A DNA stretch of 64,000 nt from an uncultured Gammaproteobacteria bacterium (GTDB lineage Bacteria > Pseudomonadota > Gammaproteobacteria > Steroidobacterales > Woeseiaceae), in NCBI GenBank assembly GCA_937899415.1, contig CALBPI010000062.1, positions 124,001 to 188,000 of the forward strand, given 5' to 3'. The position numbers and the translations under genes were made by a program. This document shows, piece by piece, positions 9,503-19,128 of this stretch (positions within the stretch are counted from its first letter, which is position 1; each line of letters begins with the position of its first letter). The notes below the pieces were generated by a model. The model was not told where the DNA came from. It searched no databases and saw nothing but the letters and a program-made list of their open reading frames with translations.

Positions 9503-9639
9503 GTGAGCCCGCAACCGGCGGTGTCGCGTGTCGGGCTGGACGGGCTGGCCGCCACGGTCCGCTGGACAGGCCTGCGACGCGTTCGCGTCAGGCGGGTAAA
9601 GTACGGGACTGGGACAAAAACGCAGGAAGCGTAAACGAC

Positions 9640-9663
9640 GACGCCCGCTGCGAAGCGGGCGTC
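9640..9663 (-). terminator. Perfect 10-bp hairpin downstream of the small secreted-protein gene
   Basis: GACGCCCGCT-GCGA-AGCGGGCGTC is a perfect 10-bp stem with a GNRA-type tetraloop. It lies 45 bp beyond the stop of the minus-strand gene at 9708 and upstream of mfd. On the minus strand it is followed by GTTTAC rather than a clean U-tract, so it may work as a weak intrinsic terminator or as a 3' stabilising stem. Confidence 0.5.
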
Positions 9664-9707
9664 AGTATGCCACAGATGCTCTGCCGGCGGAGGGCTGGCG
9701 GCGGCCG

Positions 9708-9983
9708 TCAGCCGCGGTCGAGAACCGTGTGGATCACGCGGTCGTGCTCAAAGTAGACGGTAAAGCCGTCGTACTGCCAGCGCGAAATGGGCGGCTCGCC
9801 AACTGCAGCAACGCGGCGTGTGGGTTCACCCCAGCGTTCGCTGACGCGCTGCATGGTCATGCCACGCTGCGGCGCCGAAGCATCCACGAGCGCATCGGTG
9901 TTGACGTCGAGTTCATCTGCGCCTGCGGGGGCCGACAGCAGGGCCAGCGAGAGCAGGGCGGCGGAAACTGTAATACGGATCAT
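9708..9983 (-). CDS. Small conserved secreted protein, BamE/SmpA-like pattern
   Basis: A 91-residue exported protein. The track ORF begins further upstream, but ATG 9983 has GAGG eight bases before it and opens directly into a signal peptide (MIRITVSAALLSLALL, cleavage after AGA). The mature part has GMTMQRVSERWGEP, W-Q-Y and FTVYFEHDRVIHTV. This G-M-t-x-x-V-x-x-x-W-G-x-P start and W-x-Y centre resemble small outer-membrane assembly factors of the BamE/SmpA fold, though there is no lipobox Cys. No function is established. It is divergent from lolC with about 150 bp between the starts. Confidence 0.75.
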   Translation of the reverse strand: MIRITVSAALLSLALLSAPAGADELDVNTDALVDASAPQRGMTMQRVSERWGEPTRRVAAVGEPPISRWQYDGFTVYFEHDRVIHTVLDRG

Positions 9984-10132
9984 GGTCATTACCTCGACTG
10001 CCGGGCCGTTCTGCCCGGTGCAGATTTGATCATAACACCGGTGTTTCCGGGGCCCGCACGCCGCATGCGTCGAAATCGTGACGCAGGTCTCGTTTCCGCC
10101 AGAATCAGAGTGAGTGTGGTTTAATTCGCGCG

Positions 10133-11368
10133 ATGTCACGCCCCGTCGAACTACTGATTGCGCTCCGGTATCTGCGTGGGCGACAGACCTCGCGATTCGC
10201 GTCGTTTATCAGTGTGGCGTCGATGTTGGGGGTCGCGATTGGTGTCGCGGCGCTGATCACCATCCTTTCTGTCATGAACGGCTTCGAGAGTGAGCTCAAG
10301 CGCCGTCTGCTCGACGTGCAGGCGCACGCCGTGATTACGGGCGAAGGCGGGCGCATTGGCGATTGGCCGACGTTGGCGGCGACGCTCGAACGCGACCCGC
10401 GTGTCGAGGCGGCTGCGCCACAGGTCACAATCGAAGGTATGGCCAACGCGGCCGGGCAACTCGTTCCCGTGCTGGCCGAGGGCATCGTGCCCGAGGCGCT
10501 CGAAGAAGAGCTCGGCGACAATGTCGTTGTCGGCTCACTCGACGCGCTCGAGGCGGGCGCACGGCGCATTGTGCTGGGACGATATCTCGCGCTGGACCTG
10601 GGCGTCGCGCCCGGGGACGACATCGTGCTGCTCGTGCCGCGCAACGAGGGCGGCGACATCCGTCCTGCGCTGACACGCTTTGCCGTTGCCGCACTGTTTG
10701 AGTCGGGCGTTCCGGACTTCGATGCGAGCGTGGCCTACCTGCACTGGCGAGACGCGGCCGAGCTCGCGGGAATCGGTGATGCGGTAAATGGCATACGTCT
10801 GACCCTGGTCGATCCGTTCGACGCGCCGGCCGTGGCCGGCGATCTGGCCGCGCTCGCAGGCGAGGGCGCAGGCGCGACGGACTGGACGCGAGAGAACGCG
10901 AGTTACTTCCGCGCGATCCGCCTTGAGAAAGCCATGATGGCGCTGATCCTCTCGCTGGTGATTGGTGTTGCCGCGTTCAACATCGTTGCGAGTCTCGTCA
11001 TGGTCGTGACCGACAAGGAAACGGACATCGCCATCCTTCGCACACTCGGTCTGTCGCCCTCGGGCGTGGTGCGCGTGTTTCTCACACAGGGCATCGTCAT
11101 TGGCTGGCTTGGTGTCCTGATCGGCATCATGGGTGGTGTCGCGCTCGCATTGAACGTGACGGAAACTGCGGCGTTCATCGAGGGTCTACTGGGTTTCCAG
11201 GTAATGCCCGGTGACGTCTACGTGATGAGTCGTATCCCCTCTGAGGTGCGCCCGGCCAATGTGGTCTGGATTGGTGCCGTGGCGCTGATCGTGACGGCCC
11301 TCGCTACGGTGTATCCGGCGCGCCAGGCTGCGTCTGTGCACCCCGCGCAAGCGTTGCGCTACGGCTGA
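10133..11368 (+). CDS. lolC: Lipoprotein-releasing ABC transporter permease LolC
   Basis: A 411-residue inner-membrane permease. The N-terminus (LLIALRYLRGRQTSRFASFISV) and first membrane helix with LSVMNGFESELKRRLL are typical of LolC/LolE. A large periplasmic domain fills about residues 50-265, followed by three C-terminal helices (MMALILSLVIGVAAFNIVASL, around 320-350, around 375-400) in the FtsX-like permease arrangement. The coupling segment has [15 protein letters not shown]. With LolE and LolD it extracts outer-membrane lipoproteins from the inner membrane and hands them to LolA, encoded at 54.7 kb. The next gene starts 3 bp after the stop. Confidence 0.9.
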   Translation: MSRPVELLIALRYLRGRQTSRFASFISVASMLGVAIGVAALITILSVMNGFESELKRRLLDVQAHAVITGEGGRIGDWPTLAATLERDPRVEAAAPQVTIEGMANAAGQLVPVLAEGIVPEALEEELGDNVVVGSLDALEAGARRIVLGRYLALDLGVAPGDDIVLLVPRNEGGDIRPALTRFAVAALFESGVPDFDASVAYLHWRDAAELAGIGDAVNGIRLTLVDPFDAPAVAGDLAALAGEGAGATDWTRENASYFRAIRLEKAMMALILSLVIGVAAFNIVASLVMVVTDKETDIAILRTLGLSPSGVVRVFLTQGIVIGWLGVLIGIMGGVALALNVTETAAFIEGLLGFQVMPGDVYVMSRIPSEVRPANVVWIGAVALIVTALATVYPARQAASVHPAQALRYG

Positions 11369-11371
11369 TCT

Positions 11372-12610
11372 ATGGCATTTGAATGGGACATCGGCAAGCG
11401 CTACGTCCGCCCCCGTCGCGGCGGCGGTTTCGTGTCATTCATCTCTGTGATCTCGATGCTGGGTGTCGCCATTGGCATTGCCGTGCTGATTGTCGTGTTG
11501 TCCGTCGTCAACGGTTTCGAACGCGAACTCACCGATCGGCTGCTGGCGATGTCCTCGCATGCCACCGTCGAAGGGCTCGACGGCGACCTTAACGACTGGC
11601 AGGGCCGACGCGAGCAGGCGCTGACGGACCCTCGGGTTGAGGCGGCGGCGCCGTTCATTGAGGCGCGGGCCCTGGCGTCGGCGGAAGAGGCGCTGTCGGG
11701 CATCGTCCTTCGCGGCGTGTTGCCTGAGTCCGAGCGCGATGTCGCCGACCTGCGCGCGCTCATGCAGGAAGGCGGGCTCGGGGACCTCGTTCCCCGCGGT
11801 TACGGCATTGTTGTGGGGGACGCACTGGCCGAGTCACTGGGCGTCGGGCTGGGCGACAAGATCATGGTGATGATCGCCGAAGGCAATGTGACGCCTGCGG
11901 GCATCGTGCCGCGCATGCGTCGCTTCTCGGTTGTCGGCATCTTCCGCGCGGGCATGTACGAGTTCGACCGCCGTTTTGGTTTCGTGCACCTGGAAGACGC
12001 CGCCCGCTTGTACCGCAAGCGCGATGTCACGGGCATCCGGCTTCGCGTCGATGACCTGTTTGCAGCACCCGACATCGCCCGCGACGTGGCCGTGGCGCAG
12101 GGCGGGGGTGTCATGATCAGCGATTGGACGCGGCGCCATCGCACGTTCTTCCGCTCCATCCAGATCACCAAGTCGATCCTCTTCGTCATCTTGTCGCTGG
12201 TGATTGCCGTGGCGGCCTTCAACATCGTATCCACGCTCGTGATGGTCGTGCGCACCAAGCGTCGTGACATCGCCATCCTGCGAACGCTGGGCGCGTCGCG
12301 CGGCAGCATCACGGGTGTCTTTGTCACGCAGGGCACACTGATCGGTGTGGTGGGTGCGCTCGCGGGTGTCGCGCTGGGCACACTATTGAGTCTCAATCTC
12401 GAAGGCATCGTGGGCTTTGTCGAAAGCACCTTTGGCATCACGCTGCTTGCGGCCGACGTGTATTTCATCAGCGACCTGCCCAGCGAATTGCGTGGTGCGG
12501 ATGTCACGCTGGTCACCGCCATCGCGCTCGTGCTTGTGTTCGCGGCCACCCTGTATCCCGCTTGGCGCGCGTCGCGCACCGAGCCCGCCGAGGAGCTTCG
12601 GTTTGACTGA
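11372..12610 (+). CDS. lolE: Lipoprotein-releasing ABC transporter permease LolE
   Basis: A 412-residue paralogue of the preceding permease with the same plan: an N-terminal helix ([21 protein letters not shown]), the conserved [16 protein letters not shown], a periplasmic domain, and three C-terminal helices starting with [20 protein letters not shown]. The coupling motif is [15 protein letters not shown]. Two separate permeases imply a heterodimeric LolCE rather than a LolF homodimer-type system. Assigning this one as LolE rests on the GG-SFISVIS-type start and is less certain than the family call. It overlaps lolD by 8 bp. Confidence 0.87.
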   Translation: MAFEWDIGKRYVRPRRGGGFVSFISVISMLGVAIGIAVLIVVLSVVNGFERELTDRLLAMSSHATVEGLDGDLNDWQGRREQALTDPRVEAAAPFIEARALASAEEALSGIVLRGVLPESERDVADLRALMQEGGLGDLVPRGYGIVVGDALAESLGVGLGDKIMVMIAEGNVTPAGIVPRMRRFSVVGIFRAGMYEFDRRFGFVHLEDAARLYRKRDVTGIRLRVDDLFAAPDIARDVAVAQGGGVMISDWTRRHRTFFRSIQITKSILFVILSLVIAVAAFNIVSTLVMVVRTKRRDIAILRTLGASRGSITGVFVTQGTLIGVVGALAGVALGTLLSLNLEGIVGFVESTFGITLLAADVYFISDLPSELRGADVTLVTAIALVLVFAATLYPAWRASRTEPAEELRFD

Positions 12611-13304
12611 TTCGAAAACAGACGGCGAGGTCGTTCTCTCCTGTCGCGGCGTACGTCGTGCCTTTCGCGAAGGCGAGAATGCGCTCGTCGTGCTCGACGG
12701 GGTCGACTTCGACATTTTGGCGGGTGAGACCATCGCCATTGTCGGTGCGTCGGGCAGCGGAAAAACGACGCTGCTGCAGTTGCTGGGTGGCCTCGATTCG
12801 CCGGATAAGGGGGCCATCGAAGTGGTGGGCCGCGATATGGCGAGGCTTGATGACGCTGAACGCGGCCGCGTGCGCAACCAGGCGATTGGTTTCGTCTACC
12901 AGTTCCATCATTTGCTGCCCGAGTTCACGGCCTGGGAAAACGTCGCCATGCCGCTGCTGATTCGCCGTGAGGTACGTGAATCGGCCATGGCGGCCGCGCG
13001 TGAGTTACTCGAACGTGTGGGTCTCGGTGAGCGTCTGGATCACCGCCCGTCAGAGCTTTCCGGTGGCGAGCGTCAGCGCGCGGCCGTGGCGCGTGCGCTC
13101 GTCACGGGACCGCGCGTGGTGCTGGCCGATGAACCGACGGGTAACCTGGATCGCAGCACCGGCGAACGCGTCCTGGGCCAGATGCTCGAGCTCAATCGGG
13201 ACCTCGGTACGGCGCTCGTGATTGTGACCCACGACGCCGATATCGCGGCGCGCATGGACCGCGAGCTCACGCTGCAGGACGGCCGGCTGGCTCAGCTGCG
13301 CTGA
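12603..13304 (+). CDS. lolD: Lipoprotein-releasing ABC transporter ATPase LolD
   Basis: A 233-residue ABC ATPase, exactly the usual LolD length, if translation starts at TTG 12603 ([10 protein letters not shown]). The ORF-track start lies inside lolE. Walker A is [10 protein letters not shown]. The LolD-type segment after it reads [11 protein letters not shown], followed by a Q-loop region [17 protein letters not shown]. The ABC signature is LSGGERQR, Walker [13 protein letters not shown] and the H-loop VTHD. It powers lipoprotein release on the cytoplasmic side of LolCE. The TTG start inside the lolE end suggests translational coupling to fix stoichiometry. Confidence 0.94.
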   Translation: MTDSKTDGEVVLSCRGVRRAFREGENALVVLDGVDFDILAGETIAIVGASGSGKTTLLQLLGGLDSPDKGAIEVVGRDMARLDDAERGRVRNQAIGFVYQFHHLLPEFTAWENVAMPLLIRREVRESAMAAARELLERVGLGERLDHRPSELSGGERQRAAVARALVTGPRVVLADEPTGNLDRSTGERVLGQMLELNRDLGTALVIVTHDADIAARMDRELTLQDGRLAQLR

Positions 13305-13822
13305 CGCCTGGCGAGCCGCCGCGCGCGGCGCGCCTGCAGGTACTGCCCGATGCGCGTGCGCCAGGCCAGCTCGACGAACAGGAAGCCGAGCGCTGCCGTG
13401 GCGATGCCCAGCAGGATGCAGCCCGCGAATAGCGGCTGCCAGATCAACCCTATCTGCGTCATGAGCGTGTCGAGCGTTATGGGGCCCGTAATGAGCTCCG
13501 GCGTGCCCAGTACTGACTGGCCAAAGCGGTAGCCCGAGTAGTAGAGCGGGAAGATCGTCACGGGGTTGACGATCATGGTCACGAGCATCGCCAGTGGCAG
13601 GTGCACGCGCAGCCCAATCGCACTGAGTCCGGCGGCCAGGCTGTGGCCGGGGATCGGCATCCACATCCAGAACAAGCCGAGGGCGACGCCGGGTGCCACG
13701 GCGCGGCGCCGTATGGCCCAGAGATCGGGGTGATCGAGAAAGCTCCTGAGCGGCCGCAGCCACGGCTGGCCGACGACGCGATGTCGTGGCGGGCTCAGTC
13801 GGCGGAACAGTCTGCGCGGCAT
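13292..13822 (-). CDS. DUF2062 membrane protein
   Basis: A 176-residue protein with a basic N-terminus and two or three membrane segments. The DUF2062 core is clear: [26 protein letters not shown], then [26 protein letters not shown], then a C-terminal helix [18 protein letters not shown] and an Arg-rich tail. The function is unknown; in pseudomonads a DUF2062 gene sits in the same place beside comEC. Its 3' end overlaps that of lolD by 13 bp on the opposite strand, leaving no room for a terminator. Confidence 0.85.
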   Translation of the reverse strand: MPRRLFRRLSPPRHRVVGQPWLRPLRSFLDHPDLWAIRRRAVAPGVALGLFWMWMPIPGHSLAAGLSAIGLRVHLPLAMLVTMIVNPVTIFPLYYSGYRFGQSVLGTPELITGPITLDTLMTQIGLIWQPLFAGCILLGIATAALGFLFVELAWRTRIGQYLQARRARRLARRQRS

Positions 13823-13968
13823 GATGGGTTGACCGTTTGGGGTCGTTTATTGTCACACGGGCGCGCGGCCCCGGCTGTGCCCTGTGTCGCCAAATTGGCC
13901 ACATCGCCGGGTAAGCCGCGATGCTGCCGTTGTCTGTCGCTGGAATGCTGTTGCGGTGCGGCTTGTAA

Positions 13969-16251
13969 GTGGTGGGCTCCGTGTCGGACCGGGTTCTCTG
14001 GACCGCTGTCGCGCTCGTGGCCGTGGCTGCTGCGCGCCACGCGATGTCGCCCGCATTGGTGGTTGTGCTCTGTCTTGGGCTCGCGTGCGCTTTGCGTGGC
14101 GCGTCACCGCCGCGGCGGCTGGCGATTGCCGTGATGCTGGGTCTCGCGATGCTCTGGGTGGTTCGCGGCGTCGACGGCGTGCACGGGCGCGACCTGCACG
14201 TGGCACTCGGCAAGATCACGCTGGACCTCAAGGTGCGCGTCGCGGGTAACGTGGTCCGTGACGGCGGGTCGCTCCGGTTTACAGCAGCCACGAACGACCC
14301 GACGCTGCCGCGCCGGATTCGCGTGACCTGGCAATCACCGGGCGCGTCGCGACCGCGTACGGGTGACTGCTGGCAGCTGCGGCTGCGGCTCAAGCCGCTG
14401 ACGGCGCGCGACAATCCGGGTGCGTTCGATCGGCGCCGCTGGTCACAGCGACGTGGCATCGGCGCCGTCGCCCAGGTGCGCCCCTGGCGGCGCAACGGGC
14501 CCTGCGAGTCGCATGCGACGGCGCAATTTGCGGCCTGGCGTGCCGCACTTGGTGCACGCATCGACGCTGTCACGGCGCGAGCCGACGCGGCGGCTGTGTT
14601 GCGCGCCGTGACGCTTGGCGACCGGGCCGACCTGCCTGCCGGCACGCGCGACGTGCTGGCACGAACCGGTACCGCGCATCTGGTCGCGATCTCAGGCCTG
14701 CACGTCGGCATGGTGGCTGGCCTGGGCTTTGTGCTCGGGCGCCGGCTGGCGCCCGGGACCTTTGTGCACCGTGAGGCGTTAGCGCTTGCCCTGGGCGTGG
14801 TGCTCGCGACGGCTTACGCGGCGCTGTCAGGCTTTGCGCTGCCGGCGCAGCGCGCGCTGTTCATGCTGATGGGAGTTGCCGTCCTGCGGCTGGCCAACCG
14901 CCGTGTGGCGCCGCTGCGCCTGGTGGCACTGGCGGCGAGTGTGGTCACCCTGATGTCGCCTGCCTTCGTTGCCGATGCCTCGTTCCAGTTTTCCTTTGCG
15001 GCGGTCACGGTGTTGGCCGTGTGCGCGTTGCGCATGCGTGCCCGGCGTCACGTCGGGCGAGCGGCACGCATCACGGTGCATCTGCAGTGTGCACTGGGGC
15101 TCGTACTGCTGCCGCTGACTGTGCACGCGTTCGGTTTTGCGAGCGCGCTGTCGCTGCCCGCGAATCTGGTGGCCGTGCCCCTGTTCGCGCTGGTCGTCGT
15201 CCCTGTGGCTTTGCTCGGTGTTGCCGTCTCGTCGCTGTCGGTTGCCGGTGCGGCGTTCCTGTGGGCCCTGTGCGGTCACGCCATCGCGGTGATGCTAGAC
15301 GCACTCACGTGGCTCGCGTCAACGGGGCTCGGCGTGGCCGAGGCGCGGTTGCCCGGTGTCGGTGTCACACTGGCCGCGACGGTCCTGCTGGCCGTGGTCG
15401 CGCTCGGTACCGCGTTGCCAGGACGGCTGCTCGCGGCTTGTGGGTTGTTTGCTGTGCTTGGCAGCGCACCCGATCGCCCCCAAGCGGGCTGCGCGCGCGT
15501 GGCGTTCCTCGCCGTCGGGCACGGAACGGCCATTGTCGTGCGCACAGCGGTCGAGAACGTGGTCTACGACACCGGCCCGGCGTGGCCCGGCGGCGCAACT
15601 GCCGCGTCGGGGTCGTTGCTGCCGTTCCTCAGTCGCGCGCGTGTGGGCGCCGTCGATGTGGCCGTTCTGAGCCACGCGGACCGCGATCACACGGGCGGCG
15701 CAGCGGTGCTTGGCGCTGCCGTCCCCGTCACGACCTGGCTTGTGGGGCCGCATGTCGACACCGTCGCGACGCCCACGCGTTGCACGGCCGGTCAGCGCTG
15801 GACGGCCGGCGGTTTGCGGTTTCAGGTCGCGTGGCCGGTGGCGCCATTCTGGCCGGGTGCGCGGGACAATAATGGTTCCTGCGTGGTTCGCGTCACCGCC
15901 GGCGATACGACGCTGTTGCTGGCCGGCGACGTAGAGGCGCGCGCGGAGCGCGAGCTTGTCGCGCTGCGTGCGGTCGGCGCGCAGGCGACGACAGTGCCGC
16001 ATCACGGCAGCATCACGTCGTCGACGCCACCCTTTGTGCGGGCGTCAGGTGCCCGAATCGCGGTTGCCAGCACCGATGTTGGCGGACGCTGGACGCTGCC
16101 AGCGCCCACCGTGGTCGCGCGCTGGCGCGACGCCGGCGCCGAGCATGTGACCACGTCGCGCGCAGGCGTGGGCCTGGCGCTCTGCGCGCGCCGCGACGCG
16201 CGGCTGCAAGACCCTGATCCTTGGGCCGAAAGTCGATCTGCATTGTGGTAG
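13969..16251 (+). CDS. comEC: ComEC/Rec2-type DNA internalisation protein
   Basis: A 760-residue polytopic protein. N-terminal DUF4131-like region (about 1-190) with several hydrophobic helices, the Competence domain (about 215-460) with GTAHLVAISGLHVGMVAGLG, and a C-terminal metallo-beta-lactamase-like domain (about 500-750) with AVLSHADRDHTGG, LLLAGDVEARAE and TTVPHHGS. It forms the inner-membrane channel that imports single-stranded DNA during transformation. The start may be GTG 13969 or GTG 13981, which has GGTGG just upstream. The gene opens the comEC-exbB-exbD-msbA-lpxK-kdsB run; exbB follows after 51 bp. Confidence 0.92.
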   Translation: MVGSVSDRVLWTAVALVAVAAARHAMSPALVVVLCLGLACALRGASPPRRLAIAVMLGLAMLWVVRGVDGVHGRDLHVALGKITLDLKVRVAGNVVRDGGSLRFTAATNDPTLPRRIRVTWQSPGASRPRTGDCWQLRLRLKPLTARDNPGAFDRRRWSQRRGIGAVAQVRPWRRNGPCESHATAQFAAWRAALGARIDAVTARADAAAVLRAVTLGDRADLPAGTRDVLARTGTAHLVAISGLHVGMVAGLGFVLGRRLAPGTFVHREALALALGVVLATAYAALSGFALPAQRALFMLMGVAVLRLANRRVAPLRLVALAASVVTLMSPAFVADASFQFSFAAVTVLAVCALRMRARRHVGRAARITVHLQCALGLVLLPLTVHAFGFASALSLPANLVAVPLFALVVVPVALLGVAVSSLSVAGAAFLWALCGHAIAVMLDALTWLASTGLGVAEARLPGVGVTLAATVLLAVVALGTALPGRLLAACGLFAVLGSAPDRPQAGCARVAFLAVGHGTAIVVRTAVENVVYDTGPAWPGGATAASGSLLPFLSRARVGAVDVAVLSHADRDHTGGAAVLGAAVPVTTWLVGPHVDTVATPTRCTAGQRWTAGGLRFQVAWPVAPFWPGARDNNGSCVVRVTAGDTTLLLAGDVEARAERELVALRAVGAQATTVPHHGSITSSTPPFVRASGARIAVASTDVGGRWTLPAPTVVARWRDAGAEHVTTSRAGVGLALCARRDARLQDPDPWAESRSALW

Positions 16252-16302
16252 TGCTGCCGCGCAGGCGGTATATTCGCGGCTACTTTTTGTCGCAGGTTCA
16301 GC

Positions 16303-16929
16303 ATGCTCGAAATCGTACAAGCCGGTGGCTGGCTCATGGCGCCGATCATCCTGTGCGCGATCATTGCAACCGGCATCATCATCGAACGGTTCTGGACGCT
16401 GCAGCAGCAGCGCGTGATCCCCAAAGACCTGACCTCGCAGGTCTGGGCCTGGGTCAAGAACGACGAGCTGACGCTCAAGCATTTGCAGTCGCTGCACCAC
16501 GGCTCGCCGCTGGGCCAGGTCCTGGCTGCTGGCCTGGCCAATCTCGACCGCGACCGTGCCGCCATGAAAGAGTCCATCGAGGACACGGGGCGCCATGTGG
16601 TGCACGAGCTCGAGCGCTACCTCGATACGCTCGGCACCATCGCGGCCATCACGCCGCTGCTGGGCCTGCTGGGTACCGTCATCGGCATGGTGAAGGTGTT
16701 CACGGCCATCACGGCTGCGGGCGTCGGTAACCCGGCCGTACTCGCCGGTGGCATCTCCGAAGCGCTCATCACGACGGCCGCAGGACTGACCGTGGCCATC
16801 CCGGCACTCATCGGTTACCGCTACGCGCGCAACCGTGTCGACGGGCTCGTCGTGCAGATGGAGAAAGAAGCGCTCAAACTCATCGAGGCCATCGGGCGAC
16901 GCAAGGACCCGGGCGAGGCCGAGGGATGA
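16303..16929 (+). CDS. exbB: MotA/TolQ/ExbB proton-channel family protein
   Basis: A 208-residue inner-membrane protein with three helices: an N-terminal one (GWLMAPIILCAIIATGIII) and two C-terminal ones in TIAAITPLLGLLGTVIGMVKVF and AGLTVAIPALIGYRY. GTVIGM and the ISEALITTAAGL stretch are typical ExbB/TolQ channel sequences. With ExbD it uses the proton gradient to do work across the envelope. In this comEC-msbA setting no TonB is encoded, so its partner is unknown. It overlaps exbD by 4 bp (ATGA). Confidence 0.92.
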   Translation: MLEIVQAGGWLMAPIILCAIIATGIIIERFWTLQQQRVIPKDLTSQVWAWVKNDELTLKHLQSLHHGSPLGQVLAAGLANLDRDRAAMKESIEDTGRHVVHELERYLDTLGTIAAITPLLGLLGTVIGMVKVFTAITAAGVGNPAVLAGGISEALITTAAGLTVAIPALIGYRYARNRVDGLVVQMEKEALKLIEAIGRRKDPGEAEG

Positions 16930-17348
16930 ACCTCATCACGCGCCCGCGTGAGGAGCCGCAGGTCAATCTGACCTCGCTCATCGATGTTGTCCTGCTGTTG
17001 CTCGTGTTTTTCATGGTTACGACGAGTTTCGTGCGTGAGTCGAGTGTGACCGTACAGCTGCCCGAAGCGAGTCCTGAGCCCACGGCAACCGTCGACGACA
17101 ACCGCCTCGAGATCACGATCACGGCCAGCGGCGACTACTACGTCGACAACCGCCCGCTGATCAACAAGCAACGCCAGACGCTGACGCGCGCGCTCGAACA
17201 GATCGCCTCCGGTCGCCAGGGTCTCGCGCTGACGATCGTCGCCGACGCCGATGCCAGCCACCAGTCCGTGATCACGGCCATGGATGTCGCGGGCAAGCTC
17301 GGCTTCACGTCGATCAGCATCGCCACGCTTCAGCCTTCGAATGACTGA
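16926..17348 (+). CDS. exbD: Biopolymer transport protein ExbD/TolR
   Basis: A 140-residue protein with one N-terminal membrane helix. The family pattern is clear: PQVNLTSLIDVVLLLLVFFMVTT, with the proton-conducting Asp in LIDVVLLL, then a periplasmic domain with VQLPEASPE and a terminal ISIATLQP strand. It is the stator partner of the ExbB above. The start ATG overlaps the exbB stop, and its stop overlaps the msbA start by 8 bp, so all three are coupled. Confidence 0.92.
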   Translation: MNLITRPREEPQVNLTSLIDVVLLLLVFFMVTTSFVRESSVTVQLPEASPEPTATVDDNRLEITITASGDYYVDNRPLINKQRQTLTRALEQIASGRQGLALTIVADADASHQSVITAMDVAGKLGFTSISIATLQPSND

Positions 17349-19128
17349 GCAGGCCATCGCGGCCCCTGCGGCCGCCCGTGAGTCGGATGTCGGCGCCGTG
17401 TATCGGCGTGTGCTCGGATACTCCGCGCGCTACTGGCCCATGTTCATTATTGCGGCGTTCGGCATGGTCGTCACGGCCATGGTCGAGGCGGGTCTTGCAT
17501 TGATGATGAAACCGCTCACCGACGAGGCACTCGTGGGTGAGGCGGGCGGCGTCGCGGCGTGGATGGCGGCGGCCTTCGTCGGCATCTTCTTCGCGCGCGG
17601 GCTCGCAGGCTTCATGTCGGAGTACGCCCTGGGCTGGATCGGGCGCAATGTGATCACGGAGCTGCGCAGCGATGTGTTCCGAAAGTACCTGCGGCTGCCC
17701 TCGCAGTTCTTCGATGAGCGATCGTCGGGTCCCTTGCTGTCGCTCATGACCTACAACATCGAGATGATTGCGGAGTCGGCGACCAATGTGGTCACCATTG
17801 TCATTCGCGACACGCTCAAGTTGTTCTCGCTGATCGGCGTCATGCTCTACACGAGCCTGAAACTGTCGGCGTTTGTGGCCATCGTGTTGCCGCTGATCGC
17901 CTGGCTCGTGCGCATCCTTGGTCGCACGTTTCGCCGCTATTCATCACGCATTCAGAACTCTATCGGTGATGTCACGCAGGTTACCGAAGAGGTGGTGCAG
18001 GGGCATCGCGTGGTCAAGATCTTCGGCGGCCAGGATTACGAGCGCGGCCGCTTTGATCGCACCAATGCGTCCAACCGCGCACTTAACATGAAGCTTGTGT
18101 TTGCGAAGGCCTCGGGCGTCGCCGTGACACAAATTCTGTTTGCGTTCGGCGTTGCGGGCGTCGTCTGGATGGCCAGCCGCGAGTCGGCAGCGGGCAACCT
18201 GAGCCCGGGCACCTTTGTGGCATTTATCTCGGCACTCATCCTGTTGCTGCCGCCGATTCGCAAGCTCACCAACATCAATGCGGCGATTCAGCGGGGCATC
18301 GCTGCGGCACAAAGCGTGTTCGATATTCTGGACCGCCCCGACGAGCGCGATACGGGCACGACGCTCGTTGAGCGCGCGCGCGGCGACATCGCGTTCGAGG
18401 GTGTGTCGTTCTCCTACGGCCGCGATGCTGACAATCTGCCCGTACTTCGAGACGTGTCCGTCAGCGTGGCGCCCGGCGAGACGCTCGCCATAGTGGGCCG
18501 CAGCGGCAGCGGTAAGTCGACACTGGTCAGTCTGTTGCCGCGGTTTTACGATGACCACGAAGGCCGCATTTTGCTCGACGGTGTACCCATCGATGACTAC
18601 CGCATCGACGCGCTGCGTGACCAGATCAGCCTCGTGAGTCAGGACGTCGTACTGTTCAACGACACGATTGCGCGTAATCTGGCCTACGGCGCACTGGGCG
18701 ATGTCACCGAGGCCGAGATTCTCGCGGCGGCCGAGGCGGCCCATGTCATGGAGTTTGTCAATGAGTTGCCGGCCGGGCTCGAGACGATCGTCGGCGATCG
18801 CGGTGTGTTGTTGTCGGGGGGGCAGCGCCAGCGTATTGCCATCGCACGCGCATTGCTCAAGAACGCGCCCGTCCTGATTCTCGATGAGGCCACCTCGGCG
18901 CTCGACACCGAGTCGGAGCGTCGCATTCAGGCGGCCCTCGAAGCGCTGATGCACGAACGCACGACGCTGGTCATCGCACACCGGCTATCCACGGTCGAGC
19001 GCGCCGACCGCATCATCGTGCTCGACGAAGGTCGCATCATCGAGCAGGGCAACCACGAGAGTCTGTTGGCGGCGGGTGGTCACTACGCCTCGCTGTACCG
19101 GATGCAGTTCTCCGATAATGGCGACTGA
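17341..19128 (+). CDS. msbA: Lipid A export ABC transporter MsbA
   Basis: A 595-residue half-transporter starting at ATG 17341, inside the end of exbD; the longer track ORF is not needed. Residues 20-320 form the six-helix type I exporter domain; residues about 345-590 form the ATPase with Walker A GRSGSGKSTLV, Q-loop LVSQDVVLFND, signature LSGGQRQR, Walker B VLILDEATSALD and the H-loop IAHRLSTVE. FFDERSSGPLLSLMTYNIE is MsbA-like. It flips core-lipid A to the periplasmic face. Placement directly before lpxK supports this over other exporters. Confidence 0.94.
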   Translation: MTEQAIAAPAAARESDVGAVYRRVLGYSARYWPMFIIAAFGMVVTAMVEAGLALMMKPLTDEALVGEAGGVAAWMAAAFVGIFFARGLAGFMSEYALGWIGRNVITELRSDVFRKYLRLPSQFFDERSSGPLLSLMTYNIEMIAESATNVVTIVIRDTLKLFSLIGVMLYTSLKLSAFVAIVLPLIAWLVRILGRTFRRYSSRIQNSIGDVTQVTEEVVQGHRVVKIFGGQDYERGRFDRTNASNRALNMKLVFAKASGVAVTQILFAFGVAGVVWMASRESAAGNLSPGTFVAFISALILLLPPIRKLTNINAAIQRGIAAAQSVFDILDRPDERDTGTTLVERARGDIAFEGVSFSYGRDADNLPVLRDVSVSVAPGETLAIVGRSGSGKSTLVSLLPRFYDDHEGRILLDGVPIDDYRIDALRDQISLVSQDVVLFNDTIARNLAYGALGDVTEAEILAAAEAAHVMEFVNELPAGLETIVGDRGVLLSGGQRQRIAIARALLKNAPVLILDEATSALDTESERRIQAALEALMHERTTLVIAHRLSTVERADRIIVLDEGRIIEQGNHESLLAAGGHYASLYRMQFSDNGD